Assembly (NCBI GenBank): GCA_029204225.1
Contig: CM055106.1
Coordinates: forward strand, 17,372,149-17,436,148
Direction: 5' to 3'
Source: Diphasiastrum complanatum
Lineage: Eukaryota; Streptophyta; Lycopodiopsida; Lycopodiales; Lycopodiaceae
DNA: 64,000 nt
Position 1 is the stretch's first letter, and each line of letters starts with the position of its first letter. Shown here in pieces: positions 49,033 to 60,323 of the stretch. Both the position numbers and the translations under genes were made by a program. Under the pieces are notes generated by a model that made no database searches, was not told where the DNA came from, and was given only the letters and a program-made list of their open reading frames with translations.

Positions 49033-51138
49033 ATGACTTCAATGAGTTCATACTTGTTGCAACCAAGTGAGAGATTGTCTACTTCCAATTATTCAATATA
49101 GAAGTTGAGGATGGAGTTTATCTTGATACTCCAAGATGTGATGGACATTGTACTTGGGATTGAGGAGGAGCCTCAAGTCCTTCAAGAAGTACAAAAATAC
49201 AAGAAGAGAGCTAGGATGGCTCTCCACTACATTAAGATGAATGTCTCTAATTAGATATTGAGGGAGATTGGTGATTGTTCTACATCCAAGGAAGCTTGGG
49301 ATTGTCTCAAGTCCATCTATGAGGCTAAGAACACCTCTAGGCTCCTCACTCTTAGAAATCAAATATTCCAAAGTAGTCAAAAGAGTGATGAGAGTGCATC
49401 TAATTATGTTTTGAGAGTCAAGGATATTCATAGGGAGCTTGCATGTATTGGTGACTCAATCAATCAAAGTGAGCTAGTCCAAGTCATTCTCAATGGCTTG
49501 AGAGATGAATATGACAACCTTGTCCAATCCTATGCTATTAAGGAGGAGCTACCAAGTTTGGAGGCCCTTCAAAGTGTGCTTATTTCTGAAGAATCAAGAC
49601 AAGAGTACAAACTCTTGAGGATGGACAAGCTATCACTCAATCATGATGATGGCAAAGTTCTATTTGCCAAGCACAAAGAGAGGAGTAAGAAGCAACACCA
49701 TCACTTCTCTAATGACAAAGCTAAAGACCAATATGGAGAGGAGGAGGATACCTCTCATGCTTCTAATTCAAATCTCAAGAAGAAGATGATCAAGTGCTTT
49801 TATTGTGGCAAGAAAGGCCATGGAGAAGGCTCTCTTATGGCATCAAGCTTCTCCTCTTCCACCTTCAACAAGGATGACTCATGGTATATTCATAGTGGAG
49901 CATCTTCACATATGTGTGGCTCCAAGCACTTTTTTTCATCTATTATGCCTTATGATGGAGTCAAGAAGACCATATACTTTGCAAGTAAGCATGAGTGCAA
50001 TATTGAAGGAGTAGGGATTATTCCCTTGAAGCTTGCATCTTCTAAAGATCTCTTTCTCAACAATGTTCTTTTTGTCCCAAAGCTTACAAAGAACATCTTA
50101 AGTGTTGGCCAACTTCTTGATAGTGGCTTTGATGTCAATTTCAATATTGACAACTGTGTGATTAAGAAGGATGGTGAGATCCTTGCATATAGATCAAGAT
50201 TTGAAGGCATCTACAAATTGGATCCAAGTGAGAGTGCAAACTCTCTTGATGTTTCTTATATTTCCAATATTTCAAAGGAGGAGGATTACACAAGATGCAC
50301 ATATCTTCTCTCTTCAAGTATTATGGTGTATGATTATTCCTTATTATTCAAAGCATATGTTGAGAAGAAATTCTCATTGAAGATCAAAGCTTTGAGGAGT
50401 ATTGGAGCTCTTGAAGGAATAGCACCATATGAAGTTTTATTCAAGATGAAGCCTAAGGTTGATCACCTTAGTGAACTTGGTAGTGCTTGCTTTGCACATA
50501 TTCCCTTGGAAACAAGAAGGAAGGATGATCCAAGCTCATGGATCATGATTGGATACTCATCCATCAAGGAGGCCTTTAGTGTCTTTACACTCTCTATTTC
50601 AAATGTGATCGTGAATAGAGATGTCATATTGCATGAAGATTCAACCTTGGAAGTGGCCGAGATCAAGGCTTCTCAAGAAGCATCACAAGTTATCCTTTTT
50701 GAAGGTATTCAAGTTATGATGGGGCCAATGTGTGAGGAGGAGTTTCTTCTTCATATGATTTCAAGAAGATCTTCAAGATGCATGGCCGAGTCTTTATGTC
50801 TCACCTTACATGGCAAAGAGGGGCATCTTTCATGTTGTATCTACTACAACACATTCATATATGCTTCTCTTCCTTTGCTTGAAATGCTATCTTGCTTCAT
50901 TGAATTTTTTGGATCTCAAAGTTCAAGAAAAGCTATACTAGTTTTGTATGATGCTTATGGTATGGACATGTTTCTTGTCATTATTGACTTAGATGTGTTT
51001 CCAATACTTTTTGAAAGCAAGATATTGTATTGTCAAAATATGCTCTTGGTTCTAGTAAGAACAAGATTGAGCTTGGTACTCACTTTTTTGAAAATCATGT
51101 TTTCACATGTTTTGAGGCAAATTGTAAACTCCTCTTGA
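49033..51138 (+). CDS. Element D Gag-protease-integrase remnant, 626-codon open frame
   Basis: Gag begins MTSMSSYLLQPSERLSTSNY at about 49033. In-frame TAGs near 49097 and 49252 are followed by one open frame, 49258-51138. It carries REIGDCSTSKEAWDCL and LVQVILNGLRDEYDN (Gag). The zinc knuckle CFYCGKKGHGEGSL has lost its last Cys. The protease motif is WYIHSGASSH with His for the catalytic Asp. VLFVPKLTKNILSVGQL follows, then an abrupt join to FKAYVEKKFSLKIKALRSIG and APYEVLFKMKP, so the integrase core (DNGGEY) is deleted. PLETRRKDDPSS is a normal post-integrase segment. The last approximately 150 codons match no copia domain. It could make a Gag-like particle protein but no enzyme; whether it is translated is unknown. 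Confidence 0.8.
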
Positions 51139-51647
51139 GATTAAGTGAAGCATCCAAAGTGGACACTTACATCCTTGAGAGAGTAACTAGCCTAAAAAAG
51201 ATCAAGATAGTCTTTGATATCAAGATTAGATCCATCATGGATATAGTTCATTGTATGTGGACTAGTCAAGCTAGAAAGCATAATCTTGATAATCATCATT
51301 GTTTCACATCTTATGATCTTGATCTCCATGATCCTTATGAGGCTTGGAAGCCTCAGATTTCTCTATTTATGGTGCATCCATCATGCAAGTGGAACTTTCA
51401 AGGCAAAGATCATCATCAAGCATGGAGGAAGCCCATGATAATAGTGGCATATTGGTGGAGCACTCTTCAAAGGCATTGGCAAGAGATCTCTACCAAAGAG
51501 ATCTTATCATGGATATGGTGAGAGTGCTGCTATGATGGATCCCTTGGCTGATCTTCACTTCTTATGCATACCAAAGGATCCACTCAAAAAGATTTACAAA
51601 CTTCTCAAGTGATCTAGTACCTTTCCAAGCTATTTTTTGAGGAGGAA
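51139..51647 (+). other. Element D 3' internal region, non-coding
   Basis: Sequence between the open frame and the 3' LTR. It includes AGTGAAGCATCCAAAGTGGA near 51144, nearly the same as a stretch of the RT-replacing segment of element A (about 15830). No RNase H is seen. Confidence 0.6.
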
Positions 51648-52476
51648 TGTGAGAAATTGGCAAAAATCTAGCTTGGTATTTTTTATGATAGAAGTTTGTA
51701 AGTGAATCTCACATGTGTGGAGGATGTTCCCACGTGTGGAGAATTGTAAAGTAAATCAAAATGTTTGATATAGGGGTCTCATAGAATTTCATAGTCAAGC
51801 ATATAGGTGTAGGATGTTGATAGGGTCAAATTTGGCATAGATGGCAAATTATCCATTTCCACTTGTAATGCCACTATTGAGCCAAAAACAAAGTAGGAGG
51901 CCAAAATCGTGCCAATTAGAGTGTAGACAAGTGTCATGCTTTTGTTTGATGAAGCTTAAGAGGTCCAATAGGATTTAGAGGTGGAACCTTGTGAGGTCCA
52001 ATAGAAAATTGAGGTGTGCTTGAATATAGTCCAATAGAATTTAGAGGTGCATGGATCAATGGTCCAATAGGATTAAGAGGTGGCAAAGTGTGATCCAATC
52101 ATAGTTAAGCATAGTGGTAGCTCATGAATCTATTAGTATCATTGTACTCCTCCTTTTGGATCTAATTGATTTTGAGATTGAGTGGACTTTGAGTGTCATT
52201 GAATTTCTAGCTTTCTCTCTCTACCCGAGAGCTCATGATGGTTTTTTCTCTCTCTACCCGAGGAGAGCAGCTTGTTTTTACTTAGAATACTTTTGGAACA
52301 CTTCCCACACGTGTGAGTGAGAATTGGAAGTGATTGAATGCATGTAGTAGTGTGTTTTTGCCATAGAATCAAAGATAGATCTTCAATCTCAATCTAGTCT
52401 TGATCTTGGTGCATCTACACACCTTAGGAGATCACAAGTACATGTAGTGGACAATCCACACGTGTGAAATTCAACA
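51648..52476 (+). repeat. Element D 3' LTR
   Basis: 829 bp, longer than the 5' LTR because of a small insertion near 51890. Otherwise it is nearly identical. Confidence 0.93.
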
Positions 52477-52481
52477 CCCCT

Positions 52482-52650
52482 TGCTATCCGCATATCGCTA
52501 CCACGTGCCTAGAGAGTCAGATACCAGTATAGCTTTCCCCTCCGCGTGTCGTAGCAATACGCCATCTCCCATATCGCCATCACGCATCTCCCCTATCCGA
52601 TATGCACTGTTCTTTCTGATTGGCGCATCATAATGATACCTTAGCTTGAA
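52482..52650 (+). promoter_or_regulatory. Upstream region of H3-Ulp1 copy 2 (right part) with GCGATAT motif array
   Basis: CGCATATCGCTACCACGTG (52489), GTCGTAGCAATACGCCA, CCATATCGCCATCACGCA and CGATATGCACTG align one for one with the units upstream of copy 1 (9035-9220), in the same order and orientation relative to the gene. Confidence 0.6.
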
Positions 52651-54208
52651 AAGGCCCGTACTAAGCAGACAGCACGTCTTACCACATTTGCCCCATCTCC
52701 TCGTCCTCCTACACAAAGGGCAGTGGGCATTGGTAGGAGAGTAGGTCAGCCTAGAAGACCATGGTTAAGCGATATTATAAGACTATAAAGGACAGCGAAT
52801 CTTCTGATTTTCCATGTTCCGTTCTACAGGTCTGTGAGATTAGTGACAATTTCACTCTCACATGATGTTCGTTGGAACATAATATCCCTAGAAGCCCTCC
52901 ATAATGCCTATGAGGACTTTCAAGTTAAATTCTATGAGGACTCTACGCTTTGCACAGTGCACGCCAAGAGAGTTACCCTCATGCCTCGGGACATGCATCT
53001 TATCATGAGGCTGAGGAGTACATACGATCAGGTCTTTAAGAGTGGCTTCACCTCTAGGCCACTACCTACAGAGAGAGAGGGCCTGTTCCTCAATGAAGAA
53101 GAAGCAAGTAGACCAAGCCCACCAGGCCTACCAGGCGAAAGGTCGTACTCAGCAAATCACCATCCCCTCTCATATCTCTCGTCCTTTGGTTGGACCATCA
53201 CACCAGTCTGCAATGCGTTCTTCTCCTCTCACCACCCCTAACTATTCAATTAGTTCCTCTTCCATGCCCTCCATTCCATCCCACAATAACGAGGATATGA
53301 CCTCTACTGTAGATAAAATAATATCAGATCTAGATATAAGTTTAATAGGTGATTTTTATAAGGATCTTTGTGTAAGATTTTTTGTTGATCCGAAAGATTT
53401 ATTTTTGGATTATGAGAGGTATATAGTTTTTGATGAGTATGTTGCCAAAGAGATTGATAAGCTAGGAGGTCACTTTTCTTTTTGTCTAAGTTCAATTGAT
53501 TATGTAAATCACATAAATAAAGACTTTTGTGATGCCCTAAAGGAGAAGACAGCAGATATATCAGATCCAGTTGTGGAGGTTGGATTGATGTATTTTGTAA
53601 ATAGATGTAAATGCGATGATACTAAGGACATTGGAGTTGTGCTATCATATTTTGCACACATCCTTCATAGTCCAACTCGGACGATGAAGTATTTTCTCCA
53701 TACAACCTTGGAGACCAAAGTCTTTATTATTCCATACTGCCAAAAGTAAGTGATTACATGGAATTTATTCAAGTAATATTTTTAATAGGTATTGTAATTC
53801 CTTCAGTTTAACTAATTATCTCTTGTTTGCAGTAAGCATTGGAGTATGCATATAATGTCTCTTAGGGAAGATTCAGATGGGATCATTAATCTCACTTGTT
53901 TAAAGATGAATTCCATGAGCTCTACCCATGCCGAAATGGACATGATGTACATCAGAATGTTGCCATTTTTGCCAAGGCCAGATGGGGCCATTGTAAATAG
54001 CCACCTAGAGATTGTTGATGTAGAAGTAAGTATTTCTCATCAAGTATCTGATAGGTAATAAGATTTGTTTTTTTTAGAGTGCACAACTAACCTATTATAC
54101 GTTTTGTGATTGAAGTCAGCTCAGCAAGATGATGGACATAGCTGTGGACGGTTCTCCATCCGCAATATACAAAACTTCTTAGAGTGGTACATCATGCAAT
54201 ATCTGTAG
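52651..54208 (+). pseudogene. Histone H3-like / Ulp1 (C48) protease fusion gene, copy 2
   Basis: The start codon has become AAG (52651); ARTKQTARLTTFAPS follows, so the first eight residues match the H3 tail (K4 kept, K9 now Leu). A TAA stands at 52786, codon 46, the same codon as the TAG of copy 1. Then VPFYRSVRLV, LEALHNAYEDFQVKFYEDST and VHAKRVTLMPRDMHLIMRLR complete the histone fold. Two small indels in the linker change frame before MTSTVDKIISDLDISLIGDF. A protease N-terminal part of 29 residues more than copy 1 is kept (SSIDYVNHINKDF). Exon 1 ends at 53745; exon 2 is 53833-54025 (NKHWSMHIMSL, KMNSM where Ulp1 has Asp); exon 3 starts at 54116 (QQDDGHSCGRFSIRNIQNFL). After YIMQY homology ends where a deletion fuses it to gene X. 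All four H3 helical parts are more complete than in copy 1. Confidence 0.85.
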
Positions 54209-55034
54209 TGGATCTTATATCCCAACCTTTGTCCATGAATTTGAATAAAAAATCATCTGATAGGTTTTTGCAAACAATGAGGGAGTTTGATGAAAAGAGC
54301 TGACAAACAATGACATTGGAACAAACCAGCTTAAGTGCACATTTCTTGATCTAGTACTAGTTTTGAGTGACTTTTGTACATCATTATATAGCTTGGAACG
54401 AAAACATTTTATTATATTGTCATTGACTACAATCCACCACATGTTATCTTGAAAATTAGGTAGAGGTATACACTCTAGTTTTCCCATTCCTCCATTTGTG
54501 TCTGGAATATACATAGCATCATTAAAAAATATTCCAGAATCTGCAAGTTCTTTTGCCGTTCATCCTCTGTATTGCAATTTGCCAATTTCTGAATGGATGA
54601 CATCTATAATACCTGAAAGAGATGCCACAGGTTCCCATTCATGTATATTTGAAGGATATAGATCTGCAATACAAAATCATAATAAGTTCCGATTCATAAA
54701 TATGACTACGTTTTAAAAATGACAAGCAACCCAAAAAATTAAGATACTTACAATTTTTCTTTCGAAAATCATGTGGATTTACAGCCTCCACATTAAGTTC
54801 TGAATGCATATAAACATGTTGAATAAGCACCTCTGAAATGGTTTGTCCTCTTGGAGAAATTTTGAAATAAAAAATCCGCTCTTTCCAATAAGATCTATAT
54901 GTATACTTGGCCTTTTTCTTTTGGCGAAAAGCCCCTCTCACCGATGGATGCATCAGTACCCAAGAAGCCTTATGATATTCACGAGCAATCCACATGCCAT
55001 CATCTTCCCTATTTCTGGATTTTCGCTGTAACAT
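54196..55034 (-). pseudogene. Gene X, copy 2 (unknown protein)
   Basis: An exon from about 55023 follows a TTACAG acceptor: RKSRNREDDGMWIAREYHKA, KYTYRSYWKERIFYFKISPR, VNPHDFRKKN, with a GTAAGT donor. The next exon, after GTATTGCAG near 54665, gives LYPSNIHEWEPVASLSGIID, a TGA, then NDAMYIPDTNGGMGKLECIP and CFRSKLYNDVQKSLKTST, LSWFVPM. From CFRSKLYND on it matches copy 1 (6430-6650). It ends at about 54196, at the deletion that removed its C-terminus together with the last exon of H3-Ulp1. No family is recognised. It lies convergent to H3-Ulp1, as in copy 1. Confidence 0.6.
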
Positions 55035-55204
55035 CCTATGAATTGGTTCGAGCTTCGGTTAGTTCTCCAATACAGTCTGTTTCTGTTCGTTGTGCTTGTA
55101 TTCAAAAAGTTGGCACCTCGAATTAATCAATCGGCAGAATTGGATGCATACCATATGTAAGAAAGTAAGGCATATGTTTTGTTGTCATTTTTTTCGTGTC
55201 CTAT

Positions 55205-58060
55205 ATGCCCAGAGCACTGAAGGTAACTTTTGATCCTAGTCTGTAGCAAATGCTATAGTAATCTTATTCAGGATCTTGCATAGTATTCCATTTGCTCTCT
55301 CAGTTAACCCATTTTCTTTCGAATTATAAGGGGTTGTCTTTCTATGTTTGATCAAAAAATAAGTTGTCAGTAGTCAGATCTATCATTAAGAAAATGGGTA
55401 CCACAATCAATGACTAACTCAAGAGGACAACCATAATGTGTGATAGTAGACTTGAATAAAAAAGCGATGACAATTTTTGCATCATTTTGTTTCGTCGCTT
55501 CCGCTTCAACATTCTTCGTTGCATAATCCGTTGCAACCAAAATGTGTCAACACTTTGTGTGTCGAGTTATTGGCTTTATTGGACCTGACAAAGTCAATCC
55601 GCCACTTTTCAAATAGTGCAAGTGGTATGATTGACGTCAACGGCCAATTTATAGATTTGGTTGGTTTACCAAATCTCTGGCATGGATCACAAGATTGAAT
55701 ATAATTAGAGACATCCTTAAACATAGTAGGCCACCAATGTTTGGTGGTCATAGTTTTATTAACAATATTCTTCATGGTGAAATGTCCACTAGCATCTTCG
55801 GAATGTAAGGCTCGAATAACCTTTGGAATATCTCTAGCTTCAAGACATCTTCTTAGTTGATGATCTACACCAAGCTTGTACAAAACATTGTTAATAATGG
55901 TATAAGTTGGTGCGACTTTATATTGAAATATTGTCTACTTCTCCAAGTCATACTCATCAGGATAAATCTGATTTTTTGAGGTAAATAATATAAAAAAATA
56001 ATATTAGAATATAAAAAATTCATAGAAGATATCTCAAATAAATTTTCATTTGGAAAGTCGTCATTTAACGGTTCTTCAATCTTTCTCGTGCTAAATTGTG
56101 AAATATAATTAGCGTTAGTATGATATTTTCCTTGACGAAAGCTCAACATGATAAGTGAACTCTTGTAGCAACAAAACTCAGCGAGCAATTTGGCCAGATA
56201 AATCAGGTTTATTAACAAGATACTTCAAAGCATAATGATCAACATGAAATATAAAAACCCAGCAAATAATACTGAAATTTCTTTACAATAAAAATCATTC
56301 CAAGTGCTTCTCTTTCTGTTGCGAATAATTTTTATCCGAGGAACTGAGCTATCTATCTACATAGTATATTCTTCTGCTCGTCCTTTTGGCTCAGACAGAC
56401 ACCATTAGCAAATGCTGACACATCAACATAATTATGGAATAGTATTGTCCATTTAAGCGGTCTTAGAATTGGAGCATTAATCAGCTTCCGCTTAATTTCT
56501 TCAAATGTTTTATATTGTCCTGCCATCCAAATATTAGCGACTTGCTTCTTAAGTAGTTGTGTAAGGGCTGCAGCAATAGAGACATGATTTTGGATAAATC
56601 TTTGATAACAACCAACATGTCCTAAAAAACTTCTTAGTTCTCATAGATTCGTTGGTATCAACAAATTCTTTATAGCTTTGACTTTATCTCTGTCAACTTC
56701 AATTCCTCTGCTGGATATTCTATGCCCCAAAAGTATATCTTCTCTCATATTGAAAAAACATTTTTTGCGGTGAAGTGACAAACAAGTGTCTCGACATCTC
56801 TGCAATGTAAGTTTCAGTTTCTAAATATGAGACTTGATATTACTGTAAACACAGAAATCATCAATGAAAATTTTGAGAAATGTTCTTAGGAATGCAACGA
56901 AAATTAGCATCATAATCCTTTGGAAAGTAGCTGGTGCATTGCAAAGACCAATGGGCATTTTATTGTAGGCATAAGTGCCCCAATCAGTAGTAAACGTCAT
57001 CTTCAGTCGATCCTCCTTCCTTACTCCGACTTGATTATAGCCAGAGAAGCCATCACAGAAACTGTAACGTTCTTGACAATGACTTGTTCTAGAATGGAAT
57101 CCGTGAAGGGTAGTGGGTGGTGATCTTTCTTAGTAGCAGCATTCAGGGTCCTGAAATCTTGGCAAATTCGAATCTTGCCAATCTTCTTCCTTGGAACTAC
57201 AACAATGGTGGACACCCATTCACTGCTTAAGACGGGATAAATAATACATGTCTTAAGGTGCTTATTTAGTTCTTTTTTCACCATAAGAGAGTACTTTGGA
57301 TTGAATCGATATTGTCTCTATCGGATAGGAACAACATCTTCTTAAAGATCAATGCGGTGCTCGCCAAATTGAGCAGGTATTCCCTTCAAGTCTTCAAGCG
57401 ACCATGCAAATACATCTTGGTACTCTTCCAATAGCTCAGTAAATTCTGCTAATTCTGTCTCTCCAAGGGACTTAGAAACATGCACAAATTGCTCAGGTGC
57501 AAGTTCAATTAGCTTTGTAGAATCTCACAAAATTATACCTTTCGTCATACTGGCCTTGGTATGGCCATGAATTTTACGCACGGTTGACTCCATGGATTTA
57601 TTCTTGTCATCAGCTTGGTGTTTATTATTAAATTCTTGTTCAGATTTGTCAGATTCATCATCTGTATCTTGATTAGAATCCTCAAAATTCTTGTCTACAT
57701 CTTTTGATTCATTTATAATTATATCAGCATCTGTATTGCAGGAATCGAAGAATTCTTTTTCGTCATCCGATGAATCATTATTTTCATAGCATTCAAAATA
57801 ATTTAATTCGAAGTCTGATGCATTAGAGAATTTACTAAGGGCATAAGAAGAATCTTCTGAAGTGAAACTAGTGTCAAACATAGGAGTTTCGCCTTCATAT
57901 CTCTCACGTTTCTAGGTGATAATCTGTTTTGCTGGCTTTCCACGATTAGTTGTCTCGCTAGTTTGGAATCTTAGTTCTCTGAATTCCAGTGTACACTTGC
58001 GTTAGTTCTTTAGATTAGCTTTACAGAAACACAACAAACGACTATAATGTGCTATTGTAA
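55205..58060 (-). pseudogene. Ty3/gypsy Pol remnant (RT, RNase H, integrase)
   Basis: In minus-strand order: an acidic segment (57881-57525) ending SMTKGIIL; RT from about 57284 with SEWVSTIVVVPRKK, KIRICQDFRTLNAATKKDHH, then TDWGTYAYNKMPIGLCNAPA, FIDDFCVYS and ELRSFLGHVGCYQRFIQNH; RNase H with FHNYVDVSAFANG and FRQGKYHTNANYISQFS; and the integrase zinc finger HSEDASGHFTMKNIVNKTM with SCDPCQRFGKP. FEKWRIDFV follows, then VEAEATKQNDAK, CGTHFLND and NGLTERANGI at about 55250-55480. This is the standard plant Ty3/gypsy order. Many frameshifts and stops break it, and no LTR is found at either end, though the CT microsatellite lies close to its 5' side. Confidence 0.87.
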
Positions 58061-58204
58061 CTGTCTGACCAAAGAGTGATTTAAGTAGTGCATAAGAGAT
58101 TGCTAGTAGACTCAAGATCACTCACACTTAACAGTGCGGAGAACAGAGATCCGAAAAGATAATCTTTGATGCTCTATTCACTTCTTCAATCTCACAAATA
58201 TAGG

Positions 58205-59275
<1,071 letters not shown>

Positions 59276-59329
59276 CACCATACAATGAGAGGAAATTCGA
59301 GTTTCTCCTTGAGGCTCCAAAAAGTTTCT

Positions 59330-59525
59330 ATATAGGGATCTCCTCCTCCATGATATGAAGCTCCACCAATAGCCTTTTGAGCCACAAGACCTCCTTGCAT
59401 GTTGATGTCAAGGCCTTGTATTCGGATTCTGTGGAAGATAGGGAGATGGTATCTTGCTTTTTGGAAAGCCATGATACTACTCCATCACATAGAAAGGTGG
59501 CAAAGGCACTTGTTGATCCTCTATC
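59330..59525 (-). pseudogene. Copia RNase H fragment split by element E
   Basis: The minus strand reads STSAFATFLCDGVVSWLSKK, then TISLSSTESEYKALTSTCKE and VLWLKRLLVELHIMEEE, open for 65 codons and closest to element B. It stops where the element E LTR begins, so E inserted into it. Confidence 0.8.
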
Positions 59526-60207
59526 TGTAAAAATTACAGCAAATAAGGATCCTAAAACACTTGAAATGATGAGGGAAACAATAGATTATGATTTCATAAG
59601 ATTAGCACAAGTTGAACCATCAAAATCCATCAAAAATCTATGCTTGAACCTCACTAAATGGCCCAAATCCTTGAAGAAGGCTTCACACGTGTGAAAGTAC
59701 GGCCTCCCACAGTCTGAGTACTGTACACCAGACCTACATTCAATCCTATAATCATTAGTAATCACAAGTACTCAAACAATTATGAACATAGAGAGCAATT
59801 GCACCATTGTGAGAGAAAAAACATGAAATTGCTTGATTGATTTTGGTGAGATATCATCACCTATATATACATGATCCATCATGGTTTTGGGCAGGTATGA
59901 GTAGCCCTAAACCTATCCCTAATGCTAATTTTGGTTGATCTTTCATCCCTACCAAGTTAGGGTTGGAATCTTGGAGATCCCTCAACAATGCAAAAATTAC
60001 CAAAAATAGCTCCTATTTTTTCTCCCTTGTATCTAAGCATAATTTGGACTCATTCCAAAGGTTCTAACACTTAGGTCTACTTGAGAACATCCTTATGAAT
60101 GGAATCCTATGCTATTTGGCACGTGTGACAAGCCACATCATGACCATCTAAGTATTTACAAGTCATATGACCAAAGCTAGTCAAGCTAGAATTGTGAATT
60201 TTTAACA
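59526..60207 (-). repeat. Element E 3' LTR (left)
   Basis: On the plus strand it begins TGTAAAAATTAC and ends GTGAATTTTTAACA, a near-palindromic pair of ends, about 682 bp. It contains CACACGTGTGAAAG and CACGTGTGACAAG. The minus-strand polypurine tract GTGAGGAGGAG lies directly inside. The matching 5' LTR is outside the window, so the left end is inferred from sequence alone. Confidence 0.7.
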
Positions 60208-60323
60208 CTCCTCCTCACTATCTAGCTTGGTTCAATCATTGCTTTACTAATCACTCCAAGTGATGATCTGAACTTCATAAAAGGTGTCTTTTGAAGTGGT
60301 TTAGTAAGTAGATCAGCTACACA

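Larger units (their letters stand above)
47450..52481 (+). mobile_element. Copia element D, internally deleted, long LTRs
   Basis: LTRs of 821 bp (47455-48275) and 829 bp (51648-52476) begin TGTGAGAAATTGG and end GAAATTCAACA. The target duplication CCCCT lies at 47450-47454 and 52477-52481. The primer site TGGTATCAGAGCC is 48276-48288, and a TTTTTTGAGGAGGAA tract precedes the right LTR. The LTRs are about 97% alike by eye. The inside has Gag and protease but only scraps of integrase and no RT or RNase H, so it must have moved with enzymes from another element. It split the H3-Ulp1 promoter from its gene. Confidence 0.95.

Noticed and set aside
52651-53030. An ordinary host histone H3 gene
   Set aside because: The tail is ten codons short, K9 and many fold residues differ, a stop is shared with the other copy, and in copy 1 the frame runs on into a protease. 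It is not a replication-type or H3.3 gene.
39021-55034. Endogenous large DNA virus or Polinton insertion
   Set aside because: A Ulp1-like protease and histone would fit, but no DNA polymerase B, packaging ATPase, capsid or integrase was seen, and the genes have several spliceosomal introns.
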